DNA from: Streptomyces sp. cg36
Lineage (GTDB): Bacteria; Actinomycetota; Actinomycetes; Streptomycetales; Streptomycetaceae
Length of the DNA: 64,000 bases
NCBI RefSeq assembly: GCF_041080675.1
Contig: NZ_CP163520.1
Span: forward strand, 992,001 to 1,056,000
Direction: 5' to 3'
Under the pieces are notes generated by a model that did not search any database, had not been told where the DNA came from, and saw only the letters and a program-made list of their open reading frames with translations. Every line of letters begins with the position of its first letter. Position 1 is the stretch's first letter. The position numbers and the translations under genes are program-made. Positions 36,189-45,725 of the stretch are shown piece by piece.

Positions 36189-37198
36189 TACATCACCGGC
36201 ATCGCGACGGCCGATCCCTTGGACCACACGGAGACCGGGTCGTCCGTGTAGCCGGTGGTCACGACGATGCCCGGAGCGTCCTCGCGGGTGATCGCCGGGT
36301 TCGTGCCGCGCGACAGCACCAGGGACTCGGCGGTCACGCCGTACTGGGTCTCGGCCCACGACTGCGGGTCCGGCGGGACCAGCACCCACAGGTTCTCGGG
36401 CAGCGCCCGCTGATAGACGTCATCGACGGGGATCTGCACGTCGTATGGCGTGATCGGCGGGAGGTTGTACCGGGATCGCACGACCTCCACCTCGTTCGGG
36501 GACAGGACTGCCGTCGGGATGCTGGAGCCGCTCACGCTGCCGTAGTACGCGGCCCTGTAGGCGGCATTGCCCGCGAGGGTCGCCTGGGCCTTGTACGAGG
36601 TGATCACGCGCTCGGGGGTCGGTGCGCCGATCGACCGCAGGTACTCGATCCACCGCCGCTCGTCCGCGATCGGGTCACTGGTCGGATCGCTCCACGGCTT
36701 CGGGGCCGTCGGCATGTTGGCGGCCGGGACACCGAAGTCGGCCTCCAGGGTCAGCCCGTTCTCGCCGTTCAGCGTGAACCGCCCGGTGGCAAGCAGGCCA
36801 CCGGCCGCCAGCTCCATCCGGTTGTGGATGGACTCGATGTGCCGCTCGATGTCGTCGTACAGGGCTTCCACGAAGTCACTCGTGTCGGCGCCCCGGGCGG
36901 TGTCGAGGAGGATCTGCTCCAGTTCACCGACGAGCAGCTTCTGGCCGACGGGCGGCAGGAGACCCTCGGTGATGATGCGCTCGGCCTGACGGCGGGCCAC
37001 CGCCGTGGACGTGTCGTACGCCCGGAACTTCGCGGCGTTGACCCGCCGCTTGGAGCTTCGGACACGGAACTTGACGCCGTTCAGGCGCCGTTCCGGGACG
37101 ACAGACCGCGTCAGCTCGTAGTCGGCCGGGGTGATGATGGTCCGCGCGAAGGCGTTGACGTCGGTGGCGTCGATGTCGCGCAGCAGTGCGTCGAGCAT
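36188..37198 (-). CDS. phage major capsid protein (gpE type), 3' end cut by IS256
   Basis: 336 residues matching the lambda gpE-like major capsid family: ITPADYELTRSVVPERRLNGVKF is not interrupted, followed by AYDTSTAVARR, LLPPVGQKLLVGELEQILL and the late VTTGYTDDPVSVWSKGSAVAMPV. The last codon is immediately followed by TAG formed at the IS256 junction (36,188-36,190), so the natural C-terminus is lost, probably by some 10-20 residues. No portal, protease or tail gene is near, so this is a prophage remnant. A GGGAG ribosome site lies 10 nt before ATG 37,198. Confidence 0.85.
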   Translation of the reverse strand: MLDALLRDIDATDVNAFARTIITPADYELTRSVVPERRLNGVKFRVRSSKRRVNAAKFRAYDTSTAVARRQAERIITEGLLPPVGQKLLVGELEQILLDTARGADTSDFVEALYDDIERHIESIHNRMELAAGGLLATGRFTLNGENGLTLEADFGVPAANMPTAPKPWSDPTSDPIADERRWIEYLRSIGAPTPERVITSYKAQATLAGNAAYRAAYYGSVSGSSIPTAVLSPNEVEVVRSRYNLPPITPYDVQIPVDDVYQRALPENLWVLVPPDPQSWAETQYGVTAESLVLSRGTNPAITREDAPGIVVTTGYTDDPVSVWSKGSAVAMPVM

Positions 37199-37278
37199 GG
37201 TCGAGAAGCTCCCTTACTGGCTCTAACAAAAGTGGTTTGATCATGTGACTGTCGGCTTGATCGCTCGTTGATGTGGTC

Positions 37279-37971
37279 ATGGGGAAGCGTCAGTCGCGGC
37301 CGTGGATCGTGTCGGACGAACTGTGGTCGCTCATCGAGCCGTTGCTGCCCGAGCCGCCGTTGAAGCAGGTGGAAGGGCGTCCACGCGTGCCTGACCGGCA
37401 GGCCCTGTGCGGGATCCTGTTCGTCCTGCACACCGGGATCCAGTGGGAGTATCTGCCGCAGGAGCTCGGCTTCGGCTCGGGCATGACCTGCTGGCGGCGC
37501 CTGGCCGCCTGGAACGAAGCCGGCGTCTGGGACCAGCTGCACCAGCTGCTGCTGAACAAGCTGCGGTCGAAGAACCAGCTCGACTGGTCCCGGGCGGTGA
37601 TCGACTCCTCCCACGTCAGGGCCGCACGCAGAGGCCCAAAAGCGGACCCAGCCCGGTCGACCGCGCACGCCCGGGCAGCAAACACCACATCCTCACCGAC
37701 GGCCAGGGCATCCCGCTGGCGGTGTCGCTGACCGGCGGAAACCGCAACGACATCACCCAGCTCCTGCCCTTACTGGACAAGATCCCCGCCTGGCGGGCCT
37801 CGTCGGCCGCCCACGCAGACGCCCCGACATGCTCTTTGCCGACCGCGGCTACGACCACGACAAATACCGCCGGCTCCTGTGGCAGCGCGGGATCCGTCCC
37901 GTCATCGCCCGACGAGGCGAGCCGCACGGCACCGGCCTGGGCACCTTCCGCTGGGTCGTCGAACGGACCAT
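37279..37971 (+). pseudogene. IS5-family transposase, 5' part (two frameshifts)
   Basis: Begins MGKRQSRPWIVSDELWSLIEP and has VIDSSHVRA (first catalytic Asp). Near 37,640 the frame shifts to TGPSPVD-like GPSPVDRARPGSKHHILTD, and near 37,830 it shifts again to MLFADRGYDHDKYRRLL (second Asp). It reaches FRWVVERT where the intron starts. The 3' part, WLHGFRRLRIRWERR to ITHRHVQRLC, lies after the intron at 40,395-40,514. The frameshifts mean it is inactive even after splicing. Confidence 0.85.
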
Positions 37972-40385
37972 GTGCGCCACGTGGCGCTCTGTTTGTATCC
38001 CCGGTTCAGCCGGGAGGAACTCGGAAGGAGGTTTCTGGGCCAGATGACTTACCTGGATCCGAAAGGTGAAGGGGACAACAGAATGTCAGAAAACCAGTGA
38101 CCGGGCTCAGTTGTCAGGGACGGTGTGCTGGGTGGCCCGCGCGATATGGCGAAGGCTGGATTGCTTGAAGCCCAATCTCCAGAAGATGCAAGTTCCCATC
38201 CGCCGGAAAGACGACTGAAACCGGCGCCGCGCTCTGCACTGGACCGATCGTTATCCGGTGCACTTCCGGAGCGCGGAGCGATGCCCAGCGAGGGCATTCA
38301 AGGAGATGAATGGGACGCCTACGTCGCGCTATGACGTACAGCAGAGACGAACGTGGGATCGCCTACGGGACGCGAGTCCTATGGCGACGGAGGCCCCGTA
38401 GTAGTCGCCGGAGCAACGCCCGGCCAGGGAGGACGGGAAAGCCGTCCGCAGGGCGAAGGGGGCCAGGTGATTCGGACGCCCGAGACTCGGGAGGTATGCG
38501 AAATGCAGAGCGCCGAAACGGTGCTGGGTGTCCTGCGTGAGCGCGGCAGGCGTGGTCTGTCGTGTGACGAACTGTATCGGCAGATGTCCAACCCGCAGTT
38601 ATATCTGCTGGCTTACGGGCGCATCTACGCTAACCATGGCGCGATGACACCCGGAGTCACGAGGGAAACAGTGGACGGCATGTCCCAACGGAAGATCGAA
38701 CGCATCATTGATGCGATACGCCACGAGCGTTACCGATTCCGTCCAGTACGCCGCGTGAACATCCCGAAGAAGAACGGGAAAACGCGGCCGCTGGGACTGC
38801 CGACGTGGTCGGACAAGCTCGTTGGTGAAGTGGTGCGCCTCCTACTGGAAGCGTATTACGAGCCGTCGTTCTCCAACCACTCTCACGGGTTCCGGCCCCG
38901 AAAGGGATGCCACACCGCCTTGCGCGAGGTGGGTCATACCTGGACCGGGACTTCCTGGTTCGTTGAGGGAGACATCGCCGACTGTTTCGGGAGCCTGGAC
39001 CATGAGGTTCTGCTCTCGACCCTCGGCGAGAAGATTCACGACAACCGCTTCCTTCGGCTGGTGCGCAACATGCTGACGGCCGGATACGTAGAGGACTGGA
39101 GGTGGGGAGCCACGCTCTCCGGAGCGCCGCAAGGCGGAGTGGCTTCCCCGATCCTGTCCAACATCTACCTGCACAAGTTGGATGAGTTCGTCGAGAAGGT
39201 TCTTATTCCGGAATACACCCGAGGGGAACGCCGGGCTCGTAACCTGGAATACCTCATGGTGGCGAATGTGCTGGCACGGGCACGCCGGCGCGGCGACAGG
39301 GCGGAAGCCCGACGGCTGCGTCAGCACATGCACAGTCTGCCAAGCTCCGACCCGGATGATCCGGAGTACAGGCGACTGCGCTATGTCCGTTACGCCGATG
39401 ACCACTTGCTCGGGTTCACCGGACCGAAGGCCGAAGCCGAAGAAATCAAGCAGCGTCTGGCCGAGTTCTTGCGTGACGAACTCAAGCTAGAACTCTCCCA
39501 GGATAAGACGCTGATCACCCATGCCAGAACCCAGGCGGCACGGTTCCTCGGCTACGAGATCACCACTCAGCAGAACAGCAACAAGGTCACCCGCGGCCGT
39601 CGAGCGGTCAACGGACAGATCGCGCTGCGAGTCCCGCTGGATGTGATCAAGGCCAAATGTTCCCCGTATCTTGATCGCGGAAAACCCGCGAAACAACCGG
39701 CCCTGTTGAACAGCGACGACCACGCCATCATCGCCACCTTCGGGACCGTCTATCGGGGAATCGTCCAGTACTACCTGTTGGCCGGGGACGTCCACCGGCT
39801 GCACCGCCTGCGATGGGTCATGGAGACCTCGATGCTCAAGACCCTGGCAGGAAAACACCGTTCAACAGTTTCAAAGATGGCGGCGAAGTACAAAACCACC
39901 TTCGAGACACCGAACGGGCCTCGCGTTGCTTTCGAAGCCCGAATTGAACGGAAGAACAGGAAACCACTGGTCGCACGGTTCGGTGGCATTCCACTCCAAC
40001 GGCAGCGGACGGCAGAAGTCGTCGACCGCGAGCCGGTCCGGGTGGACTATCCGCAGAAGGAACTCGTCGCGAGACTCCTTGCGGATACCTGCGAGATCTG
40101 CGGAAGCAGGGGCAATGTTCAGGTTCACCATGTCCGTGCACTCGCCGACCTCGCGCATGCCGGATGGCAGCCATCTGACTGGGCGCGCGTCATGCTTCAT
40201 CGACGCCGCAAAACGGTTGTGGCTTGCGATACTTGCCATGACCGAATCCATTCGGAGCGAGCTGTTAAACCACTCACGCAGTAGTCACTGGAGAGCCGGA
40301 TGACAGGAAACCGTCATGTCCGGTTCGGCGGGAGGCCGTGCGGAAAAGGACTCGCCTTCGGCGGGCACCTCGCCGCGCGGCCCAC
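37972..40385 (+). mobile_element. group II intron
   Basis: The 5' end is GTGCG at 37,972, the group II consensus. Domain V is textbook: GAGCCG at 40,293, GAAA loop, CGGTTC ending at 40,326 (34 nt). Domain VI follows as GGCCGTGCGG / CCGCGCGGCC. The most likely 3' end is AC at 40,385, although 40,389 is also possible. An intron-encoded reverse transcriptase fills domain IV. It sits inside the IS5 transposase gene just after WVVERT. Confidence 0.88.
38503..40284 (+). CDS. ltrA: group II intron reverse transcriptase/maturase with HNH nuclease
   Basis: 593 residues from ATG 38,503 (GGGAGG upstream). Reverse transcriptase blocks are in order: RPLGLPTWSDKLVGEVVRLL, HGFRPRKGCHTAL, FVEGDIADCFGSLDH, GAPQGGVASPILSNIYLHKLD, and YVRYADDHLLGF with the catalytic YADD. 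Maturase domain X follows (VYRGIVQYYLLAGDVHRL). The C-terminal HNH nuclease is complete: CEICGSRGNVQVHHVRAL and VVACDTCHDRIH. Together these carry out splicing and target-primed reverse transcription. It looks intact, so the intron may be active. Confidence 0.95.
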   Translation: MQSAETVLGVLRERGRRGLSCDELYRQMSNPQLYLLAYGRIYANHGAMTPGVTRETVDGMSQRKIERIIDAIRHERYRFRPVRRVNIPKKNGKTRPLGLPTWSDKLVGEVVRLLLEAYYEPSFSNHSHGFRPRKGCHTALREVGHTWTGTSWFVEGDIADCFGSLDHEVLLSTLGEKIHDNRFLRLVRNMLTAGYVEDWRWGATLSGAPQGGVASPILSNIYLHKLDEFVEKVLIPEYTRGERRARNLEYLMVANVLARARRRGDRAEARRLRQHMHSLPSSDPDDPEYRRLRYVRYADDHLLGFTGPKAEAEEIKQRLAEFLRDELKLELSQDKTLITHARTQAARFLGYEITTQQNSNKVTRGRRAVNGQIALRVPLDVIKAKCSPYLDRGKPAKQPALLNSDDHAIIATFGTVYRGIVQYYLLAGDVHRLHRLRWVMETSMLKTLAGKHRSTVSKMAAKYKTTFETPNGPRVAFEARIERKNRKPLVARFGGIPLQRQRTAEVVDREPVRVDYPQKELVARLLADTCEICGSRGNVQVHHVRALADLAHAGWQPSDWARVMLHRRRKTVVACDTCHDRIHSERAVKPLTQ

Positions 40386-40523
40386 CCATCCTCCTGGCTC
40401 CACGGCTTCCGCCGCCTCCGCATCCGATGGGAACGACGCGACGACATCCACGAAGCCTTCCTCGGCCTCGCCGTCTGCCTGATCACCCACCGCCACGTCC
40501 AACGCCTTTGTTAGGGCCAGTTA

Positions 40524-40770
40524 GACGATAGAAGGCGCTCTCACCTCTCCAAGTAGCAGGCGGAGCGGATGGCGATTAGAGCGCTCGGCGGGACGTGCTT
40601 GAGGATGCAACGACACCCTCGTGGATCGAGCGGAAAGGAGGTCTCCGAGGGCGGCTCGTACCGACCGGCGCGGTAATTAGCCCTCGTCGGCGCCTCGGGT
40701 TGCGCATCCGAATATCAGTGGTCACCCCTATCGTCGACACCAGTAATTTCAGAGGGCTCCAGGGGAAACA
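40524..40770. other. short non-coding stretch after the IS5 element
   Basis: No gene or repeat recognised. It separates the IS5 right end from the IS1380-like remnant. Confidence 0.4.
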
Positions 40771-41270
40771 GTGACCGACAGGCAGTGGCAAGCGAGGCGG
40801 TCCACGGGTTCCGGCGGCTCAGCCAGGCGCAAGCGCGTCGTGTCGACGGCGGTCATGGAGGCCGAAGGGTGTCTCGCCGACCTGAAGCACGGACGCCGCG
40901 CCGCTCTCGAACCCTCGCCGCAGCAGGCCCGAAGGCGCTCACTGCGATCCGGTCGGCGCGGGCCGAGGTACGGTCGCGCGCGTCTGGGAACTGGCCGGGG
41001 CGAACGCTCCTGCCGCCGACGGGCAGGTGATCGTGGACATCGACGGCATGCTCGTCCTTGCACACTCCGACAAACAGGACGCCACCGCGACCTGGAAGAA
41101 GACCTTCAGCCACCATCCGCTCGTCGCGTTCGTCGACCACAGCCCAGCCGGGTCCGGAGAGCCGGTGGCCGCGCTGCTGCGGCCCGGCAACGTCGGCGAC
41201 CAAGATCCGGACCATATGCGGACCAGCCTCCTTCCGGCCGACTCCATGGCCGCCATTCTGGCTGTTCAAC
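40771..41270 (+). pseudogene. decayed IS1380-family transposase fragment
   Basis: Pieces of the family appear in three frames: KALTAIRSARAEVRSR, then ARVWELAGANAPAADGQ, then VIVDIDGMLVLAHSDK (first catalytic Asp region), TWKKTFSHHPLVAFVDHSP and EPVAALLRPGNVGDQDPDH. The C-terminal two thirds are missing and the remnant stops about 40 bp before the right attachment repeat. Confidence 0.7.
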
Positions 41271-41318
41271 GGCTTATCCGGCCTGTACCACCAACAGACG
41301 AAGAACTTGCTCGTCTCG

Positions 41319-41416
41319 TACTCGGCGAAGAAGCTGGGCTTCTTCTAGGGACCCAGAAAAATGCGCCTGACCTGGGGTTTTCCCGGTCAGGCGCCTTTCG
41401 GCCGGCCCACTCATAG
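41319..41416. repeat. right attachment-site repeat (attR), 98 bp
   Basis: Second copy of the repeat at 13,747-13,844. Upstream similarity to the dehydrogenase gene continues weakly for about 28 bp (to 41,291) and in frame reads [18 protein letters not shown] then a stop, a free-standing tail of an aldehyde dehydrogenase gene with no gene before it. The hairpin arm has one mismatch here (T at 41,362). It marks the right end of the island. Confidence 0.85.
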
Positions 41417-41529
41417 TGTCCACAGGGACGAGTTCCCGCAGCGGCCCTAAGAGTCGTCCCGTAATCCAGCGAGGCTGAGGGGCATGCGGTGTCCGGGCTG
41501 GTGCCGTCGGCGCCGACGGCACCAGCCGA

Positions 41530-41703
41530 GTGAAGCGAACGTCCGAGGTCGCGGATCCTGTCCGTGGGCAAGGCACGGTGGGAGTAGGCGATGCCAATGT
41601 GCGGACGAAACACCGCAGCCGACTTCCGGAATGGCAGACCGTGGTACTCCCCGACCTCATGGAGCATCTGATAGAGGTCCAGGATCGGCGTCCAGGGTGC
41701 GAC
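41530..41703 (-). pseudogene. fragment resembling a 2'-5' RNA ligase family protein
   Basis: On the minus strand TPILDLYQMLHEVGEYHGL and FRPHIGIAYSHRALPTD resemble the second HxT/S half of 2H phosphoesterases (2'-5' RNA ligase family). The first half is absent and the frame loses similarity after SLH. It is probably a remnant trapped between the attachment site and the lipase gene. Confidence 0.4.
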
Positions 41704-41707
41704 GCTG

Positions 41708-43057
41708 TCATCCGGCGGGGACCGTCTCGTCAGCCGCAAGTGAGTTGCCTTCGGCGATGCTGCCGCAGGAGGACGGGCCCTCCTCGCCGGCGAACCGGGC
41801 GCGCAGCCAGGCGAGCGCGGTGGGCACCGTGGCCGTGGGCGCGGTCAAGTGGCTGAGGACGTCGTACTGCTGGTACCAGACCGCGGCGTCGCCCTCGGCG
41901 CAGTACTTCCGCGCCAGCGCCCGTGTGTCCCCGGCGACCGTGATGCCGTCGCCCGAGCCGATGCCCGCGATGTTGCTCGTGGTTCCCTCCAGGAAGCCGG
42001 CATTGCCCTGACCGATGTAGCCGGGGACGGTCGGGGTCGGTGCCAGGCCGAGGTTGGACTTGTTGACCGCCTCGACGAGCTCGGGTACGGAGTTCGGGTT
42101 CGCGTACTCCGGCTTCGCCATCTTCTTCCACGTCAGACCGGGGTAGTGGCCAAGCACGTCGGCGATCGAGGAGTGCTGGTGCTCGTCGACCAGCCGCTTG
42201 CCGTAGTCGTTCAGGTACTTCTTGAGGTCGAAGTCGTACGAACGCGCTTGCCCGATGAGCAACTCCGGGATGAGTCCGGACCACACCTGACTGCCTTCGA
42301 TGTACCTGAGGATGTGCGAGGGCTTCACGAGGACCCCGCCCTCGGCGTATCCCACCAGGCGCTTGTTGACGTCAGGGGCGTACGTGGGCGCGAGGGAAGC
42401 GGCCCAGTTGGTTGCGACGGCGCCGCCGGAGTAACCCATGAGGCCGACGCGCGCATCGGTACTGATGCCGGTGCGCGACTCCGCGCTGGAAGCCGCACGC
42501 AGGGAGTCCAGCGTGTTGTACCCGTACTCGCGGGAGGCCGTGAGGTGGGCGGCCTGACCCTCGGTGTCGGGGAGGACGACGTCGTAGCCGGACAGCAGGA
42601 GCGGCGCCACGAGCGTGGACTCGCCGTTCGCGATCAAGCCGCCGGGCAGCTTGACGTCGCCCGCGACCGCCCGGGACGGACCGTCTTCGGGGTCGAGCGA
42701 GTCGTAGAACGACTGGTACGACACGACCTTGCGGCCGTCGCCAGCAGGGCTGCGCAGCACGGAGGTCACGCCTGCGGACGGGTGGCCCTGCGCGTCGGTG
42801 GTGCGGTAGAGCAGTTGCGTCGCCTGGAGGGGGGTCGCGATACCCAGGACGTGGTACGGCAGCGTCCGGACCTTGAGCACGTCCCCGGGACTGTACGAGG
42901 ACAGCGGCTTGCTGCCGTTGTAGGTGTAGAACGCGTCGCTCCCGGCAGTCGTCGACGAGGGCCGCTCCTGAACGCCGGACGCGACAGTGGGCACGGCGGC
43001 GACGGCGAGGGCGACGACGCCCGTGATCCCGGCGTGCCACACTCTGAACTTACGCAT
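41708..43057 (-). CDS. secreted lipase (LIP family, alpha/beta hydrolase)
   Basis: 449 residues. The signal peptide is clear: MRKFRVWHAGITGVVALAVA, then a likely cleavage near VASG. The core has VVSYQSFYDSLDP, LLLSGYDVVLPDTEGQ and VGLMGYSGGAVATNWAAS (nucleophile Ser in GYSGG), as in Candida-lipase-A-like secretory lipases of actinobacteria. The catalytic Asp (AVWYQQYDVLSHLTAPT) region is present. ATG 43,057 has GGGGAGAG upstream. It should hydrolyse extracellular esters. Confidence 0.9.
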   Translation of the reverse strand: MRKFRVWHAGITGVVALAVAAVPTVASGVQERPSSTTAGSDAFYTYNGSKPLSSYSPGDVLKVRTLPYHVLGIATPLQATQLLYRTTDAQGHPSAGVTSVLRSPAGDGRKVVSYQSFYDSLDPEDGPSRAVAGDVKLPGGLIANGESTLVAPLLLSGYDVVLPDTEGQAAHLTASREYGYNTLDSLRAASSAESRTGISTDARVGLMGYSGGAVATNWAASLAPTYAPDVNKRLVGYAEGGVLVKPSHILRYIEGSQVWSGLIPELLIGQARSYDFDLKKYLNDYGKRLVDEHQHSSIADVLGHYPGLTWKKMAKPEYANPNSVPELVEAVNKSNLGLAPTPTVPGYIGQGNAGFLEGTTSNIAGIGSGDGITVAGDTRALARKYCAEGDAAVWYQQYDVLSHLTAPTATVPTALAWLRARFAGEEGPSSCGSIAEGNSLAADETVPAG

Positions 43058-43567
43058 GACTCTCCCCAACGGTGTAAGCGGATCAAAGAGATGACCGCTA
43101 CGGCCCGAAGGAGGAGTGGCCAAAGGTTGGTTCCGGCGCAACCTAACAAAGGCACACGCCAGTTGACCAGAGTGCGCCAGACTCTTCACGGGACCAACGG
43201 CGGGTGAGTCAGTGACCCGCTCCGCCGATTCCCTTAGGGTGCGGCTCTTCTCCGGTGAGGTCGTTGTTCAGGCGGTGAGTTTGTAGTTGGCCTGGTCGGC
43301 GGCGGGAGGGAGGCGTCGGTGTTCGGCCTGGACGTGGTTACCGGTCCAGCGGCTCGATCACCTGACGGGCCCGCGCTCTACGGGCCCCAGCGGAGTGAAC
43401 GGGTGCACCAGCGACGCCACCGAAAGCCTGACCCGGCCCAGCAGCAGCTCCAGTTCAGCGACACACCGGGCCGAGTCCGCAGTCGGCGAGCCAGCCGGGC
43501 GGGCCGCGGCTTCAGACGTGCGGGCGTGGACGCAGTGCAGTGCGCGCTGGATCCACGCGAACCTTGG
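43058..43567. other. non-coding stretch between lipase and CinA-like genes
   Basis: Contains the lipase promoter region near 43,060-43,200. The rest (43,260-43,567) looks like mutated coding DNA with no family that I can name. Confidence 0.4.
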
Positions 43568-44686
43568 TCAATTGTGTGGCGAGGGGTCGGGTTTGATGTG
43601 GAGGGTCGCGAGGGCGCGCAGGATGGACCAGGCGATGAACTCGGCTGCGCAGTCCAGGATTTCCGTGCCGAGGTTGGGCTGCACCATCTCGTATCGGCGG
43701 CTGTCCTGCTGGACGGCCACGTCGCACAACATTCGGACGGACCCGGAGTGGTCCTGGGGCGATCCCCCCTCCCAGATGCCCATGGCCTCGACCTCGATGG
43801 CGCCGAGCGACGCCTCGGGGTGGGCAGGGGCTCCCAGTATGTGGGAGAAGCGTCCGTGGGTGAGGCGGTCATGGATGTACAGCTCGTACGGGAATTCAGC
43901 GTTCCGGAGTTGTTCGAGTGCGCTGGTGTGGTCCGTGCTGACGATGTGGCCGTCGAGGGCGTGATTGATCTGCGCGGCGAGGCGCAGGTCCTGTTCCGGT
44001 GCGGCGTGCAGGGTAATGTCGACGTAGGGATAGGCCCAGCGGTAACTGACGGATGCCTGGCCGGGGTTAAGGGCCAGGAGGGCGTCGATGCGGGTGGCGA
44101 CGTCGGGCTCGTGCAGTCCCAGGACGCGCCACCGTAGCGGCTCGGGGTGGCATGTGTGCCATCCGAGGTTGTCGAGGGCTGATTCGAGCATGGGCAGGCA
44201 TTCCCTGGGCGGGCCGGGCAGGACCAGGACGTAGCGGCCGGCGACGGGGATGTGGGCTCCCCAGGCGGTGCCGTTGTCGTTGGGCAGCGGGATGCCGCCC
44301 TCCGGGAACTGGGCCTGGCGGCGGTTGTCGGGATGCGCTGGAATGCCGAAGCTGTCGAGGCGGTCGAGGATCGACTGCCAGACGGGGAGATTCTCGACGA
44401 CGGGCACGCCCAGGGCGTCGGCGACGGCGAAACGGGTGACGTCGTCCGAGGTGGGTCCCAGGCCGCCGATCACGACGACGAGATCGTCGCCCGCCAGGCC
44501 CTGGGTCAGGGCCTGGGCGATGTCACAGGTCCGGTCGGCAACCGTGTGACGGGAACGGGTGGTGATCGAGCGGGCGGCGAGGATCCGGCTGGCCTCGGTG
44601 CCGTTGGTGTCGGTGATGTCACCGCGCAGGAGTTCGTCGCCGACAGTGACGACACAGGCCGTACGACGGTGGGGAAGAAGGGTCAC
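43568..44686 (-). CDS. CinA/MoaB-like molybdopterin-binding-domain protein
   Basis: 372 residues from GTG 44,686. The N-terminal domain is of the CinA/MogA type: ACVVTVGDELLRGDITDTNG, VVVIGGLGPTSDDVTRFAVADALG and YVLVLPGPPRECLPM. In CinA this domain hydrolyses ADP-ribose or related pyrophosphates. The second half, from about residue 190, does not carry the PncC deamidase signature. The last 100 residues are unlike CinA. It is the last gene of the minus-strand operon and is coupled to the small gene before it (GTGA). Confidence 0.75.
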   Translation of the reverse strand: MTLLPHRRTACVVTVGDELLRGDITDTNGTEASRILAARSITTRSRHTVADRTCDIAQALTQGLAGDDLVVVIGGLGPTSDDVTRFAVADALGVPVVENLPVWQSILDRLDSFGIPAHPDNRRQAQFPEGGIPLPNDNGTAWGAHIPVAGRYVLVLPGPPRECLPMLESALDNLGWHTCHPEPLRWRVLGLHEPDVATRIDALLALNPGQASVSYRWAYPYVDITLHAAPEQDLRLAAQINHALDGHIVSTDHTSALEQLRNAEFPYELYIHDRLTHGRFSHILGAPAHPEASLGAIEVEAMGIWEGGSPQDHSGSVRMLCDVAVQQDSRRYEMVQPNLGTEILDCAAEFIAWSILRALATLHIKPDPSPHN

Positions 44687-44880
44687 GGGCGAGATTCTCC
44701 AAACGGAGGAAGAAGGGTCACGGACGTGCGTGGCCAGGCGGGCCGGTCCAGAGCGCGCAGGGCATCGGCGACCATGTCGGCGGTGACGGGGAACGGCATG
44801 CGGTAGCAGCCGGTGGGGCGGCGTGTGTCACCGCGCCGGCTGTGGCTGGTGAGGGCGAACAGGATGCTGTTGCCGACCAT
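44683..44880 (-). CDS. small hypothetical protein
   Basis: 65 residues. Residues 19-55 (RRPTGCYRMPFPVTADMVADALRALDRPAW) look folded; nothing diagnostic is present. The stop overlaps the CinA-like start by 4 nt, which is the main reason to accept it. Confidence 0.45.
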   Translation of the reverse strand: MVGNSILFALTSHSRRGDTRRPTGCYRMPFPVTADMVADALRALDRPAWPRTSVTLLPPFGESRP

Positions 44881-44926
44881 GTCCGGGCGGTTCTTCTTGT
44901 CAGGGACTGTGGTGGATTACGGTGTT

Positions 44927-45634
44927 TTACAGGCCGGAGCTGAGGCCGCCGTCGATGGTCAGGACGGTGCCGTTGATCGCGGCGGCGTCCGGGCCGGCGA
45001 AGAACAGGGCGGCCCGGGCGATCTCGTCGGGTTCTGCCGCGCGCCCCAGGGGGATGCGGGCGAGCAGGTCGGTGTGATGGCCTTCGGGAAGGTCGGCAGT
45101 CATGTCGGTGGTGACGAGGCCGGGGGCGATGACGTTCGCGGTGATGTTGCGGGAGCCGAGTTCCCGGGCGATGGAACGGGCCATCGCGGTCATGCCGGCT
45201 TTGGATGCGGCGTAGTTGGCCTGCCCGGCTGCCCCGGTGGCGCCGATGACGGAGGACAGGAAGATCATGCGCCCGTTGCGGGCCCGCAGCATGGGGCGGG
45301 CGGCCCGTTTGGCGACCCGGAAGGCACCGGTGAGGTTGGTGTCGATCACCCTGGTGAAGGCGGTCTCGCTCATCCCGAGCAGCAGACCGTCCGCGGTGAT
45401 CCCCGCGTTCGCGACCAGCACCTCAACGCTCCCGTGTGCTTCTTCGACGGTGGTGAACGCCGTGTCCACAGCGGTGGTGCTGGTGACGTCGCAGGGCACG
45501 GCCAGCAGGCCGGGGTCCGGGGGCGGGGCAGTGCGGTAGGTGACGGCCACGTTGTCTCCGGCGGCGGCGAAGGCGCGGGCTATCGCCAGCCCGATGCCGC
45601 GGTTGCCGCCGGTGATCAGAACGGAACGGTTCAC
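44927..45634 (-). CDS. fabG: short-chain dehydrogenase, FabG-like ketoreductase
   Basis: 235 residues, typical FabG length. Cofactor loop VLITGGNRGIGLAIARAF, NAG at VLVANAGITADG, catalytic Ser in MIFLSSVIGATG and YAASKAG (Tyr/Lys), then VIAPGLVTTDMT and the closing INGTVLTIDGG. It reduces a 3-oxo group with NADPH, either on an acyl carrier or a small carbonyl. GTG 45,634 follows GAGGA. In an operon with an old yellow enzyme and methylglyoxal synthase it may act on a non-fatty-acid carbonyl. Confidence 0.9.
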   Translation of the reverse strand: MNRSVLITGGNRGIGLAIARAFAAAGDNVAVTYRTAPPPDPGLLAVPCDVTSTTAVDTAFTTVEEAHGSVEVLVANAGITADGLLLGMSETAFTRVIDTNLTGAFRVAKRAARPMLRARNGRMIFLSSVIGATGAAGQANYAASKAGMTAMARSIARELGSRNITANVIAPGLVTTDMTADLPEGHHTDLLARIPLGRAAEPDEIARAALFFAGPDAAAINGTVLTIDGGLSSGL

Positions 45635-45725
45635 AAGATCCTCGCTCGAATAGGGGAACGCCGGTGGCGGGAGGGGAGGCAGCCTTTGGCGAGCCGCCTC
45701 CCCTCCCGCCTGCGGTCAGGGCGTG

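Larger units (their letters stand above)
37217..40520 (+). mobile_element. IS5-family insertion sequence split by a group II intron
   Basis: Ends are CTGGCTCTAACAAA on the left (from 37,217) and the matching inverted TTTGTTAGGGCCAG on the right (to 40,520), with a 3-bp target duplication TTA at 37,214-37,216 and 40,521-40,523. The inserted IS would be about 0.9 kb without the 2.4-kb intron. It lies 18 bp upstream of the capsid gene start. Confidence 0.85.
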
